Below the pieces are notes generated by a model, which worked only from the letters and a program-made list of their open reading frames with translations, had not been told where the DNA came from and did no database searches. A program made the position numbers and the translations under genes. From assembly GCA_016290295.1 (NCBI GenBank), contig JAEETJ010000001.1:1-64000 (forward strand): a stretch of 64,000 nucleotides of DNA, given 5' to 3'. Shown here in pieces: positions 43,810 through 54,435 of this stretch. The stretch is from Bacteroidales bacterium (GTDB lineage Bacteria; Bacteroidota; Bacteroidia; Bacteroidales; WCHB1-69). How positions within the stretch are numbered: position 1 is the stretch's first letter; each line of letters begins with the position of its first letter.

Positions 43810-45609
43810 TCAATTGTTCTGTATCTGGACGAGTTTGGCATAGCGGCCGTTCTGGACCATCAACTCTTCATGGGTGCCCTGCTCTACTATTCGGCCCTCT
43901 TCCATCACATAGATACAATCGGCATGCTGAATAGTGGACAAACGATGGGCAATTACTATGGCTGTTCGGTTTTGCATAACCTTGTCCAAAGCCTCCTGCA
44001 CCAACTTCTCCGATTCGGTATCCATGGCTGAAGTAGCCTCATCGAGCAATAAAATCGGAGCATTACGTAACACGGCGCGAGCAATGCTCAGGCGTTGTCG
44101 CTGACCACCGGAAAGACTCACTCCACGATCTCCAATATTAGTATCAAAGCCTTCCGGCAAAGAAACGATAAAATCATATATATTGGCGGTTTTTGCCGCT
44201 TCGATAATACTTTCTTGAGAAACATTTTTCAAGCCAAAAGCGATATTATTGGCCACAGTATCATTGAATAAAATGACATCCTGCGAAACCACTCCAAATT
44301 GGGAGCGCAGATGGTCTATTTTGTAATTCCGGATGTCCACACCATCAATGGCAACAAACCCCTCGCTCGGGTCATAAAAACGCGGCAAAAGGTCCATCAA
44401 AGTAGATTTGCCCGCACCAGAAGCACCCACCAATGCGATCAATGTGCCTTTGGATACTGACAGATTAATATCATGCAATATTTCCTGCTGCGCATAAGAA
44501 AATGACAAATGCTCAATCGTAATAGCATGCTTGAATTCTTTCAAAGGAAGCGCATCTTTTTGCTCTAAAATCAACTCATCAGCACTCAGAATCTCTTTAA
44601 GTCTGTCCATTGCGGACAAACCTCTACGGTAGTTTGAAAAAGCTGTGGAGAAGTTTTTAGCCGGATTGATGATCTGTGTGAACAAGGCAATATAAGTAAT
44701 GAATAATTCTGGAGAGAGCGTGCTACCTTGACGCATCACCGACATTCCTCCGAACACCAAAATTATCATGACAAGTGTGATACCCATAAACTCGCTCAGC
44801 GGTGAGGCCAAATCCACCTTGCGATAAATTCTGCGTTGCAAAAGCGTATAATGCTTGTTGCTCCTATTAAAGGAGCTTTCGGCATGCTTAAACGCATTGA
44901 AAGCTTTAATAATACGAAGACCCGAAAGTGTCTCCTCTACATGGGACAATAAACTGCCCAAATATTCCTTTGAATACTTAGCATGTTTTCTAAGTGAGCG
45001 GGATATCGAAGAAATAACAAAACCGGCAATAGGCAGCAACACCAACACAAACAATGACAAACGGGGGCTAATAATGAAAAGAGCCACCATGTACATCAAA
45101 ATGGTCAACGGTTCGGTTAAGAACTGCTTAAGTGCCGACAAAACCGTATATTCAATCTCATGCGTATCATTGACCGCACATGAGATAACATCCCCTTTCT
45201 TTTGGTCTGTGAAGTATGAAAGTGGCAATATCAAAATCTTATCAAAAATGGCGTTACGGATATTTCTCACCACATCACTACGAACGGGAGCCATAAACCA
45301 TTGGGCCATAAATGTGAAGAAATTCTTCAGGAAGAAAAATAAAACGGCCAAGATAACCAATCCGGTCACCTGTTGGCTTGCTGCCTGGATATCTATGACC
45401 GAAGAAAGCATATTCATCATGAAAGAACCTAACACGCTTAAACGTGATAAATCCATGCCAAAGAGGATAGCGACAAAAGGCTCAATCAACATCAGAGAAA
45501 GGATGGAAAAAGCAACGGCAAGAATATTAAAGACGAAAACCACTATCAACCTATGCCAATAAGTTGATAACAGAAAACGAAGAAAACGCCCGTTGTAAAA
45601 ATTCTCCAT
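43810..45609 (-). CDS. ABC exporter, MsbA-like, fused membrane and ATPase domains
   Basis: About 599 residues from the preferred start at 45609 (MENFYNGRFLRFLL). An upstream in-frame ATG at 45642 is less likely, since it lies within the terminator hairpin at 45629-45666. Six transmembrane helices fill the first 310 residues. The ATPase has VGASGAGKST (Walker A), a Q-loop in FGVVSQDVILF, LSGGQRQRLSIARA (signature), ILLLDEATSAMD (Walker B) and an IAHRLST H-loop. Family role: flipping lipid A or other lipids across the inner membrane, or drug export; the substrate is not determined here. The stop codon is within the heptamer array. Confidence 0.9.
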   Translation of the reverse strand: MENFYNGRFLRFLLSTYWHRLIVVFVFNILAVAFSILSLMLIEPFVAILFGMDLSRLSVLGSFMMNMLSSVIDIQAASQQVTGLVILAVLFFFLKNFFTFMAQWFMAPVRSDVVRNIRNAIFDKILILPLSYFTDQKKGDVISCAVNDTHEIEYTVLSALKQFLTEPLTILMYMVALFIISPRLSLFVLVLLPIAGFVISSISRSLRKHAKYSKEYLGSLLSHVEETLSGLRIIKAFNAFKHAESSFNRSNKHYTLLQRRIYRKVDLASPLSEFMGITLVMIILVFGGMSVMRQGSTLSPELFITYIALFTQIINPAKNFSTAFSNYRRGLSAMDRLKEILSADELILEQKDALPLKEFKHAITIEHLSFSYAQQEILHDINLSVSKGTLIALVGASGAGKSTLMDLLPRFYDPSEGFVAIDGVDIRNYKIDHLRSQFGVVSQDVILFNDTVANNIAFGLKNVSQESIIEAAKTANIYDFIVSLPEGFDTNIGDRGVSLSGGQRQRLSIARAVLRNAPILLLDEATSAMDTESEKLVQEALDKVMQNRTAIVIAHRLSTIQHADCIYVMEEGRIVEQGTHEELMVQNGRYAKLVQIQNN

Positions 45610-45628
45610 GATCAATATTGCTTTTACA

Positions 45629-45666
45629 AAAAAAGGAGTCACGTCGTAGGACGCAACTCCTTTTTA
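45629..45666 (-). terminator. Rho-independent terminator of the giant gene
   Basis: On the minus strand AAAAAGGAGT pairs with ACTCCTTTTT, with a 16-base GC-containing loop, followed by a T-tract. It ends the 7-kb gene and overlaps the longer ABC exporter start, which is why the shorter start is chosen. Confidence 0.83.
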
Positions 45667-45687
45667 GTTATTTGCTAGTTACATTTA

Positions 45688-48600
45688 TTATCTAGCAATG
45701 ATCAGCTTCTTAGTCATCACAGCGTTGCCATTGACAACCTTGATGAAGTAGATGCCTTGTGAGTAGTTGTCAACTGGTAAGTTGATAATCTGATCGTTAT
45801 CATCAACATCAACTCTCATGTTGCTAACGGCCTTACCGCTCATATCGTGAACAGTAATCATAGTTTGACCCTTAACACCACTCAGAACAACATTTACATA
45901 GTTAGAAGCTGGGTTCGGATATACATTCATATCGATCTTTTCTACAGGAGCTTCTTCAGTTGTTGTAACAACAGCAGGTGCAACGAAATCGAAGTCTGTA
46001 GAAGAACCAACGTAAGTAGTATCAACATAGATAGTGAAGAAATCGTATGCAATAGTATCTTTTACAGCCAAACCACTGTGTGAACCGTAACCACCGATTC
46101 TCTGGAGGCCACTGTAAATAGAACCGTTCTGTGATGAGAATGGACCAGCAACGATCACTGCATAGTGGAATGTATAGATACCAGCTGAGTTAGGTTTCCA
46201 AGCACCCAAGTTAACCGTAATCTTACGTTCAGAGATGAAGTGCATCCAGAACCAGTCGTAGTCATACATAGTACCATCCATGAACTCTGACTGCGGGAAG
46301 AAGTTAGCAGCATCATTGTAGTTGGATGATTCCATAGTTTGATAAGTAATAGCAGGAGCGTTCTGAGTCAAGTCGAATGAATAGCTGGTATTGTATGAAC
46401 CAATGTAGTCATCCAAAGTGTTAGCCAATTCAGCCTTGGTCATCGGAACACCATCCTTGTAAATTTGGAAGTCAACGAACACCTTCACACCATCATCCCA
46501 ACAATTCTTCTTGATATACATTTCAAATGCAGACTGGTCACCAGAAACAGCTTCCATATAACGGATAGACTCTGTACCACCGATTGCACGGAATTCAAAC
46601 TGAGGTCTATCGGTAGAAGCAATTCTGATCACATTTCTTTCAGCACTGCTTATACAATGATGACTATCTTCAACCTCAAGTTTATACAAAGTAGGAACTG
46701 GCATACCGTTTACAATCTCACTTGTATCAGGAGTGACCACATGTGAATCTTCTACACCAGAAGCAAATGAGGCAGGTCCAAACAAAGGAGTAGTAGCAGT
46801 GTCTTTATACCATGTCAAAGTGAAATCTCCAGTAGTACCAGTTACAATAGCAGAGATATTAGCCTTTTCATCAAGACATACGGTTGAGTCATTGCTCAGT
46901 TTAATAGTATAAACGTCGAAGTATTTCAGCTCTGCAGTATCAGTATTCACACAACCGAAATCGTCAGTACCAGTCACAACATACTTAGCAGTGTCGGTAG
47001 CCATGATGAAATCAGTGGTTTCACCAGTTGACCAAGCATAAGTAGTAGCACCAGTAGCAGTGAATTTAACAGTATCATAAATACATATTGTAGTATCTTT
47101 AGGAGTAACTTTCACTGCAGGAAGTTCATGTCTTACGATATTGATAATCGTATCATTGCTCTTACATGTAGTGAAGTCAGGATAATGTACACTAGCAGTA
47201 ATAGTCTTAGAAGCTGCATAGATAGTATCAGGCAATGTATTGTCAGTTGTCAACTCAAAACCTGTTGCAAATGTGAATTCATTTTCAGTCACGTAAACAG
47301 TGTCACCAGCACAGAATGAAGTATCACCAGTGTAAACAGGTTTATCTGGAGTTGCATAGAAAATGTAATGAATTGTACTGTCGTATGTAAACGGACAAGC
47401 AATGCCATGAATACCAGCACCGATAGTATCCTTCAAAGTGTATGAGAATGATACTGCAGTGTCAGCAGCAGGAGTTGCTGTGAAATGACCAGTTGCATCA
47501 GTTGAAGTAACACCCTCCCATACGAAAGTTTCTTTAGCAGTATAGGTAACACTTGGAGTGATTGTAAAGTCTAAGTCTACGTCAATGGTAGTACCCTCAC
47601 AAACCTTTGTAGTGTCAATCCAGTTAGCATGAGGAGTTACAGTAGCTGTAGGAGTGGGAACTTCAATGATTTCGAATGGGAAGTCTTTTGAACACTTAGG
47701 AGTAACAACTGAAGCTTTGTCATAGATAGTCAGCGTGTAATTACCTGCTGTGTCAGGAGCTGTGAGCAAAGGAGTTGTACCCTTGAAGTAAACAAGACTG
47801 TCATTGGCGTTTTCAGCTGTACCAAAGTCATAAAGAGGTTTAGTACCTTCGCAATAATAAATCTTATCACCATAATCTGCAAAGTTTGCAGGAGCCTTGA
47901 TTTCACGGTTTCTAGTAACAGTGAAGATCAAAGTATCACTCGGGCAATAAGGAGCCAAGTCGTTATTGGCAACAACTTTGTAAATACCTGCAGTATCAAT
48001 TGTTGTATAACCAACAATATGAACTGTTGCACCTGTTGAAGTGATAAAGTCACTTGTTGTAATAGTATCGAATGTTGCGTCATAACAGTAAGCAGCATTA
48101 GCACTATCGATATACATTGAATAAGTAGGATTCAACTTAGGCATGTCAGGTGCAGGCTGGAAGTGGATGCTGAAGCTAGTATCGTTGCTTGCACAAGAAG
48201 CTGAATATGAAGTTGCAGGACCACTTGCTGCGTTAATAGTCATATGAGCATATACAATTGTATCAACATTAGCAATAAAGGTATAATCAACTGTATCAGT
48301 ATTGATAGTTCTTGTATGTGTAGCGTATGGATTAGTAGTATTGTTCCACCATGTGTACACTCTTTCAAAAGTACCATCATAAGTATTAGGAGTAACGTTA
48401 GCAATAACTTTACCAATCAAAGTATCGCTACAATCATCTGCCAAATTAGAAGTCAAAACAATCTCCGGAGTAGGAACTTCAACGATATCAAAATAGAATG
48501 TGTTTGTACAATGAGTCAATGTGTCTGTGAGTACAAATACAACATTGTCTGCAGCAGTATCGGGAGCGGTAGCACTTCCATTATAAGTAGCTATAGTATT

Positions 48601-51600
48601 AATCGGTAAATTGAAATCGTAAACAGGATGACTACCTTGGCAATAGAAGATTGTGGAATCACCAGTGGTTACGAATGCATTCGGGAAGTTATCCGGAACT
48701 GCTGGCAGAGCATTAATCTTGAATGTGTATACGAATGTAGTATCCCAATAACACTTAGTATTAGTGTAAATAGCAGTATCAGAAACATGAATTGTATATG
48801 TATAGGTACCAGGAATAGTATCACTTAAGATAAAAGTATTAGTGGTATCCATACCATTTACACTGTAAACATATTTCAATGAAGCTGATGGAGCAGGATT
48901 AACAACAATGTGCAAAGTATCACCTGCAGAAGGATCGTAGCATCTTACATGAGCAGTATCAGCAGTTGTTTCACTGTTGTATCTTACCTCGCAAGCAAAA
49001 ACAGGAGCACCTGCAACATCAACTCTAAGGTTTGTCGTATCTGAATAACAAGATACACCATTTTCGGTATTAGTATAGAATGCGGCATAATCACCTGTTA
49101 CTTTCTCTGTTTCAGGGTCAAGACCACCCAACCATGAGAATGTACCAATTGTAGGAGACAATTGACTCTTACCAATTATTGATACATTATTATCGCAGAA
49201 GTATTGAGTATCCGGAACAAATACAGGAGCACCTGGAATTTCTATTACATTGATATCAATTGTGTCACGAGAAATACAACCATTATTGTCAGTAACTGTC
49301 ACATGAACACTATAGTCAGTTTTACCAACATTCATGTTCAATTCACTTGGAGTAGCTTTAGTTTCATCCTTAACAGTGACACCTGTTGTATCCCATACAT
49401 AATGGTAATCAGGAGCTGAAGTAGCTGTAACAGCAATAGAAGTGATAGCGTCTTGGCAATAGTCAAGTTTTCCTGAAACAGTCAGTTCTGGCAACGGCCA
49501 TACGCTCATAGTCTTACCGAAGGTATTGTGACATCCATGGTTATCGTAAGCAACGAGTGAAATATAGTTGCTGGATACAGAAGGAATTACGATAGCAGTA
49601 TCATATACACCAGGAGCCTTGTACTGAACATGGTTACCATTATACCATAAGTAGGTAACAATAGTATCTTCAGTCGGTTCTTGAGGATAATAAATACTGT
49701 AAACAGTAATGGTATCGTATGCACAAACAGTATAATCAGGAGTAGTAACCAAATTGATGTTCACACTATTTACACGTACAGTATCACGGCGAGTGCTTGT
49801 ACAGTGGGTAATTGTATCTTCGAAATTAGCAATGAAGATATGTTTACCAGCGGGGAAACCACCTAATACGAAGCTCTCTGTGTACTTCATCATATCAGCC
49901 AAAGAATCTGCAGAACCAATATAGCCCCATTCTCTGAAGACTACATTTGTGTCTGAATAGGTAAGACCAAATGTGGTAGTAGAGTCAAGATAGCATATCA
50001 AATTAGGACCTACGAAGGAAGCGGTGGGCAGAATCTGATTTGTAGGAACAGTTATCGTATCAGTAACGATACAACCCGTAACTGTATCTTCAATAATCAC
50101 AGTATATTTACCATGGATAAGTTCAGTGAATACAGTATCAGTCTGGAATGCTGTAGTATCGTTTGAGGGAGATACTATACAATAATGATATTCACCGTCA
50201 GCCGGAGTAACAGAAGTGATAGTAATTGAACCACCATAAGGAGCCTGGCAGTGAGTGTTAGTGTCAGCTTCCAGAGTCATAACGATATCAACTCTAGCAT
50301 CTCTAATAGAATCGGTATTTACAGGATTATTCTTGCAACCATTACCATCTTCTACAACTAAATGATATTCACCAACAGGCAGTGCCAAGAATGCTGAGTC
50401 AGGATAAGCCTGCCAAGTCAAGCCACTGTCAATGCTGTAGTTCACATACTGAGGAGTAGTGAAGATGATTTCACCATTGTGACCTACGCAGTAGTTGTCG
50501 TCCTGAATAGTGTAGTTAACATTCAATACGATAACAGGCAGAGTGTCAACTGTAACAAGGATAGTATCCATACCGATACAACCGTGAGCATCTGTAACTG
50601 TCAAAGTATCGATATATTGACCAGCAACAGTATGGTTGAAACGAACGCTATCTTCATTCAACGGTGCTTGTAAACCAGTACCAGTCCATGCGTAAATAAC
50701 AGGAGCATATAAAGGAGTAACTGTTGAACGAATCATCATGTCTGATCCAGCGCAAACTTCAGCGTTATTGTCAGCACTCAAAACAACGGTTGGAATAGTG
50801 TCAACAGTAACTGTAATCTTCAACCAATTTGAATCTGGAGTTTCGCAACCATATTCATTCAAAGAAGAAACGAAAACGCTATCTGTATAATCGAAATGAA
50901 TAGTACAAATTAAAGTATCTTCTGCGATAACAGTGGTTTTATCAGATTTATACCATCTTGCGGTAGTACCATTAGTGCCGGCAGCAACTTCACGAGTCAC
51001 ATCGCCAGGACCGCAGATAGAGGTGTCACCACGAACTGCAGTAGGAGCACCGATTTCAGGATAAGCCAAAATATTGATAGTGTCATGAGCAGCACAAGAT
51101 ACTGAATCATGAGCTTCTGTTACATCAACTCTGAAAGTGAAAGTAGTTTCAGTAGTAACATTATTTGTATATATATAAGTAGTATCGGTTGCACCTGAGA
51201 TAGCAGTACCGTTTTGTTTCCACTGATAAGTAGTGAGGTTGGTGGGTTCTGCTTTCAAGGTTGCGCTTTCAGCGAAGCACAAGGTGTCATTGTCTGCAGT
51301 AACTGTCACAACCGGGTTAGCGAAGATTCTAACGATAACTGAATCGTAACCGTCGCTGACACACTGGTTAACAGTGGTCGTATCCTGAAGTCTCAGATAA
51401 TAAACCAAAGTATCAGGAGTTGCAGTTGAAGGAATGTAAGTGGTATCCATCACATCGTCAGGTGTCAAGCCCCAAAGTACCAGTTGTCCAATAGGAGCGG
51501 GATAGCTCAATGCTACTGCTGAGTCACCAACGCAATATTCAATAATACGTTTTGCCACATCAGGATCAGCCGGGATAGGAGTAATTTTAACTCCGAAAGT

Positions 51601-52734
51601 ATCCACTTCACTTTCGCAGCCCGTTACATTGTCATGACGTTTTACATAATAATATAATGTTGTATCAGGACCTGAGAAGAGAACATCTGTTTCTGGAATC
51701 AGGTATTCAGATTCAGCAAAAGTGCTGCCATCGGTTGACCAATAAGCAACGATAGAGTCAACATGGTCAGCCAGAGCGGGATTTGGTTCAGCGAACAGTC
51801 TGAGCGTGTCAGGAGTACCAAATCTCTGGCAATAAGTAATATTGGAATCTGACAAAGTAGGAGTAGTAGGATGTACGTAATGAGTATAGTTGTAATTTAC
51901 AATACTGTCGATTCTGTAACCGCATGAAGTATCAACGTAAGCGATTTTATAATCACCGGTAGTGTCCATAGTATAAGGAGGCATACCTACAGTCACAGGT
52001 TCGCAATCCTTGATAGTGTCATTTCTTTCAATAATAGGATCGGTTGACAGAGTGTCAGAAGCGAGCACTCTAGCAGGATGAGACTGGTGACCACCGATTT
52101 GGTAGTATTCACTTTCAGCAACATGAGAATTCCAATATAAAGAATTGTCTGTACCATGGATACGTTCTCTGATATGAACAATCAACTGAACATCACGGAA
52201 AATCTGATTCCAGGTAACAACGATTCTTGAACGAGTATTGGTAAGAAATCTGAAGTAGAAGTAGTCATAAGCAATATTACTAATATTGTATGTACCACTG
52301 AAAATCGGAATAGCACCCGGATACTCATATACGAAAGAATAATTTTCCTGGAGCATAGGAGTACCTACCCAATGCAATTCTTCGTAGAACGTTTGGAGCG
52401 TAATATTGCAGTAACGGCTCAGATCGTGCTGTCCGTCCAGAATATTTTCTCCATCGCACCACAACTCGAGTTCAACAGAGACTTTCGCGCCTTCATCAAT
52501 ACCCAAGCAGTTGGCATCTGAGAAAATCATGTCATAGACATCAGTGTGACCAAATACCAATGGACTCATGGAATGAGACAGAGGCAGATCACCACCCGGC
52601 AGATTCGCAATGCCGTGGAGAGTGTCAGCAGCGGGATTTGACAACTGGAAACAGCAGTCAACCTGCGCTTGCGCTTGCATGCCAAACATCATTAAAAAGA
52701 TGCTTAAGAAGCAAATCGATAATAGTTTTTTCAT
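45688..52734 (-). CDS. Giant PKD/Ig-repeat T9SS type A cargo protein (2348 aa)
   Basis: Signal peptide at residues 1-23 (MKKLLSICFLSIFLMMFGMQAQA). The body is a long series of PKD/Ig-like repeats rich in Asp, Thr, Tyr and Val, with recurring phrases such as YCQ/YCEG, VSADN-like and TDT. Repeat borders are hard to fix by eye. The C-terminus (about 2265-2348) is a type A sorting domain: DMNVYPNPASNYVNV, VHDMSGK, YSQGIYFIKVVNG, TKKLIIAR. It uses A/T-ending codons much more than the giant genes at 3103 and 9133, which favour C-ending ones. SprB-like filamentous adhesion is a possible role, unproven. Confidence 0.87.
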   Translation of the reverse strand: MKKLLSICFLSIFLMMFGMQAQAQVDCCFQLSNPAADTLHGIANLPGGDLPLSHSMSPLVFGHTDVYDMIFSDANCLGIDEGAKVSVELELWCDGENILDGQHDLSRYCNITLQTFYEELHWVGTPMLQENYSFVYEYPGAIPIFSGTYNISNIAYDYFYFRFLTNTRSRIVVTWNQIFRDVQLIVHIRERIHGTDNSLYWNSHVAESEYYQIGGHQSHPARVLASDTLSTDPIIERNDTIKDCEPVTVGMPPYTMDTTGDYKIAYVDTSCGYRIDSIVNYNYTHYVHPTTPTLSDSNITYCQRFGTPDTLRLFAEPNPALADHVDSIVAYWSTDGSTFAESEYLIPETDVLFSGPDTTLYYYVKRHDNVTGCESEVDTFGVKITPIPADPDVAKRIIEYCVGDSAVALSYPAPIGQLVLWGLTPDDVMDTTYIPSTATPDTLVYYLRLQDTTTVNQCVSDGYDSVIVRIFANPVVTVTADNDTLCFAESATLKAEPTNLTTYQWKQNGTAISGATDTTYIYTNNVTTETTFTFRVDVTEAHDSVSCAAHDTINILAYPEIGAPTAVRGDTSICGPGDVTREVAAGTNGTTARWYKSDKTTVIAEDTLICTIHFDYTDSVFVSSLNEYGCETPDSNWLKITVTVDTIPTVVLSADNNAEVCAGSDMMIRSTVTPLYAPVIYAWTGTGLQAPLNEDSVRFNHTVAGQYIDTLTVTDAHGCIGMDTILVTVDTLPVIVLNVNYTIQDDNYCVGHNGEIIFTTPQYVNYSIDSGLTWQAYPDSAFLALPVGEYHLVVEDGNGCKNNPVNTDSIRDARVDIVMTLEADTNTHCQAPYGGSITITSVTPADGEYHYCIVSPSNDTTAFQTDTVFTELIHGKYTVIIEDTVTGCIVTDTITVPTNQILPTASFVGPNLICYLDSTTTFGLTYSDTNVVFREWGYIGSADSLADMMKYTESFVLGGFPAGKHIFIANFEDTITHCTSTRRDTVRVNSVNINLVTTPDYTVCAYDTITVYSIYYPQEPTEDTIVTYLWYNGNHVQYKAPGVYDTAIVIPSVSSNYISLVAYDNHGCHNTFGKTMSVWPLPELTVSGKLDYCQDAITSIAVTATSAPDYHYVWDTTGVTVKDETKATPSELNMNVGKTDYSVHVTVTDNNGCISRDTIDINVIEIPGAPVFVPDTQYFCDNNVSIIGKSQLSPTIGTFSWLGGLDPETEKVTGDYAAFYTNTENGVSCYSDTTNLRVDVAGAPVFACEVRYNSETTADTAHVRCYDPSAGDTLHIVVNPAPSASLKYVYSVNGMDTTNTFILSDTIPGTYTYTIHVSDTAIYTNTKCYWDTTFVYTFKINALPAVPDNFPNAFVTTGDSTIFYCQGSHPVYDFNLPINTIATYNGSATAPDTAADNVVFVLTDTLTHCTNTFYFDIVEVPTPEIVLTSNLADDCSDTLIGKVIANVTPNTYDGTFERVYTWWNNTTNPYATHTRTINTDTVDYTFIANVDTIVYAHMTINAASGPATSYSASCASNDTSFSIHFQPAPDMPKLNPTYSMYIDSANAAYCYDATFDTITTSDFITSTGATVHIVGYTTIDTAGIYKVVANNDLAPYCPSDTLIFTVTRNREIKAPANFADYGDKIYYCEGTKPLYDFGTAENANDSLVYFKGTTPLLTAPDTAGNYTLTIYDKASVVTPKCSKDFPFEIIEVPTPTATVTPHANWIDTTKVCEGTTIDVDLDFTITPSVTYTAKETFVWEGVTSTDATGHFTATPAADTAVSFSYTLKDTIGAGIHGIACPFTYDSTIHYIFYATPDKPVYTGDTSFCAGDTVYVTENEFTFATGFELTTDNTLPDTIYAASKTITASVHYPDFTTCKSNDTIINIVRHELPAVKVTPKDTTICIYDTVKFTATGATTYAWSTGETTDFIMATDTAKYVVTGTDDFGCVNTDTAELKYFDVYTIKLSNDSTVCLDEKANISAIVTGTTGDFTLTWYKDTATTPLFGPASFASGVEDSHVVTPDTSEIVNGMPVPTLYKLEVEDSHHCISSAERNVIRIASTDRPQFEFRAIGGTESIRYMEAVSGDQSAFEMYIKKNCWDDGVKVFVDFQIYKDGVPMTKAELANTLDDYIGSYNTSYSFDLTQNAPAITYQTMESSNYNDAANFFPQSEFMDGTMYDYDWFWMHFISERKITVNLGAWKPNSAGIYTFHYAVIVAGPFSSQNGSIYSGLQRIGGYGSHSGLAVKDTIAYDFFTIYVDTTYVGSSTDFDFVAPAVVTTTEEAPVEKIDMNVYPNPASNYVNVVLSGVKGQTMITVHDMSGKAVSNMRVDVDDNDQIINLPVDNYSQGIYFIKVVNGNAVMTKKLIIAR

Positions 52735-52921
52735 AAGTTTTTGAATTTAATTGTTATTGATTTTTTCTTTCTTTTTTCCTCTATTTTATTGGTTTTTTTA
52801 TAGTTATATATAATTCGTGAGATTGCAGTACACTACAATTTCAACATGCAAAAATACATATTTTTTTTATACGAAACGCAAAAAAAAACTTTTTTCTCGT
52901 TTTTTTTAAAAAAATTTTTTT
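52735..52921. other. A/T-rich leader and gap
   Basis: Holds the promoter of the giant gene and long A/T homopolymer runs up to the trmD stop. No ORF or terminator hairpin recognised. Confidence 0.5.
52849..52856 (-). promoter_or_regulatory. -7 promoter box TATTTTTG for the giant gene
   Basis: On the minus strand TATTTTTG, followed by a leader of about 105 bases to the start at 52734. Confidence 0.55.
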
Positions 52922-53602
52922 CTATTCTTCTTTCAGGAGGTCTGGACGGCGTTCGGAAGTTCTCTTTAATTGTTGTTCCATTCGCCACTCATCAATATTC
53001 TTTTGATGGCCTGAAAGTAGTATGTCAGGAACTCTATGTCCTTGATAGTCAGCAGGGCGTGTATAAACCGGAGCTGAAAGCAGCCCATCCTGGAAGGAAT
53101 CTAACAGCGCGGAAGTCTCGTCATGCAGCACACCGGGGATAATTCGGGCCACCGCGTCCACAATAGCCATGGCCGCAATCTCACCTCCCGACAACACATA
53201 ATCGCCTATGCTGACTTCCTCATCAATGAATAATTCCCTTACCCGTTCATCAACACCTTTGTAATGACCACATAATATCATAATATTATCCATTAGAGAA
53301 AGTCGGTTGGCATAGTTCTGGTCAAAAGTCTTGCCGTCGGGGGCCATGAACAACACTAGGTCGTATTTCCTTTCTGCTTTCAGTTTCTCGATACAGCGAG
53401 CGATAGGTTCCACCATCATCACCATACCTGCCCCACCCCCGAAGGGATAGTCATCCACACGGCGGTGTTTATCGGTGCTATAATCCCGTATATCATGTGT
53501 GTGCAGCTCCAAATAGCCACCTTTGACCGCCCTGCTGATAATGGAGCAGCCAAAGACACCAGTAAACATTTCGGGGAACAAAGTCAGTATGTCTATTCTC
53601 AT
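52922..53602 (-). CDS. trmD: tRNA (guanine-N1-)-methyltransferase
   Basis: 226 residues. It methylates G37 next to the anticodon, preventing frameshifting. Seen: [13 protein letters not shown] start, [14 protein letters not shown] (about 50-64), [14 protein letters not shown] with the knot loop, and [14 protein letters not shown] (SAM-binding trefoil knot). Length is normal. The gene is not next to rplS or rimM as in many bacteria. Its C-terminus ([15 protein letters not shown]) ends in A/T-rich sequence. Confidence 0.94.
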   Translation of the reverse strand: MRIDILTLFPEMFTGVFGCSIISRAVKGGYLELHTHDIRDYSTDKHRRVDDYPFGGGAGMVMMVEPIARCIEKLKAERKYDLVLFMAPDGKTFDQNYANRLSLMDNIMILCGHYKGVDERVRELFIDEEVSIGDYVLSGGEIAAMAIVDAVARIIPGVLHDETSALLDSFQDGLLSAPVYTRPADYQGHRVPDILLSGHQKNIDEWRMEQQLKRTSERRPDLLKEE

Positions 53603-53721
53603 AATTCAAAGTTCAAAATCCAAAATCCATCATCCGTCATCCTGTAATCTTCCATCCTTTCTAACCTTTCTAATCCTTAATTCCTAATCCCTGCTACCTG
53701 CTACCTACTACCTGCTACCTG
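53603..53721. repeat. Heptamer array (AATCCAA, AATCCTT, CTACCTG types)
   Basis: Ends with five CTACCTG/CTACCTA units in perfect 7-base register, which meet the O-methyltransferase gene at its TGA stop (53722-53724 on the minus strand). Confidence 0.85.
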
Positions 53722-54363
53722 TCAGCACATCACCATCATAATCCCATCCCGCAGGGGCAGCAGCACATTACTCACTCGCTCATCTTGTTGCACAAAGTCA
53801 TTAAAATCCATAATGGCCTGGGTATCCAAGTCCAGATGCCCACCCTGCTCTACCACTTTGCCACTCCAAAGCATATTGTCAATCAGCATAACACCGCCTT
53901 TTCTCATACGAGGCAACAACATCTCATAAAATTCGCGATTACTGCGCTTCTCCGCATCAATAAAAACCAAGTCCCATTGACAGTCAAAAGTCGGTATCAA
54001 CTGTCGTGCATCGCCGATATGGAGTCGTATTTTCTCCTTATATTGTGACATTCCTATATATCTACTAATAATCTCTTCCATTTCCTCATCCACTTCTATC
54101 GTATCCAAATGTCCATCAGGAGCCAGTCCCTCAGCCAGACACAATGCCGAATAACCAGTATAAGTTCCTATTTCCAATACATGTTTAGGTTGCATCATTC
54201 GGGAAACCATGGACAAAAAGCGCCCTTGCAGATGTCCGGAGATCATCCTTGGCTTCACTGCCTTCAGATGAGTTTCTCTATACAAGCGGTATAGGAGTTC
54301 CCCTTCTTCTGTGGTATGGGCTTCGCAGTATTCTTCAATCAAGGGAGTGGTGAGGGTTTCCAT
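53722..54363 (-). CDS. Class I SAM-dependent O-methyltransferase
   Basis: 213 residues, in the catechol/caffeoyl-CoA O-methyltransferase family. Seen: LEIGTYTGYSALCLAEGL (SAM motif I, about 60-77), IEVDEEMEEI, HIGDARQLIP, WDLVFIDAEKRSNREFYE (metal-binding Asp) and GGVMLIDNMLWSGKV (Asp-Asn of the metal site). Substrate is unknown; small catechols or hydroxyls are usual. Its stop codon is formed at the edge of a heptamer array. The gene upstream on this strand is xseB, separated by another repeat array. Confidence 0.88.
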   Translation of the reverse strand: METLTTPLIEEYCEAHTTEEGELLYRLYRETHLKAVKPRMISGHLQGRFLSMVSRMMQPKHVLEIGTYTGYSALCLAEGLAPDGHLDTIEVDEEMEEIISRYIGMSQYKEKIRLHIGDARQLIPTFDCQWDLVFIDAEKRSNREFYEMLLPRMRKGGVMLIDNMLWSGKVVEQGGHLDLDTQAIMDFNDFVQQDERVSNVLLPLRDGIMMVMC

Positions 54364-54435
54364 TTCAGGTTACAGGTTACAGTGATTAGGGGATAGGGGT
54401 TAGAAAGGTTATTATCAATTGTCAACTGTCAATTG
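54364..54435. repeat. Heptamer array
   Basis: GGTTACAGGTTACAG and GATTAGG words, then GTCAACTGTCAATTGTCAAT. The xseB stop codon (TGA at 54436-54438, minus strand) abuts this array and opens an AATTGAC-type unit. Confidence 0.8.

Noticed and set aside
45610..45642. Longer N-terminus for the ABC exporter (MTPFFVKAIL start)
   Set aside because: These codons lie in the stem and T-tract of the terminator of the giant gene; the Met at 45609 begins the conserved region.
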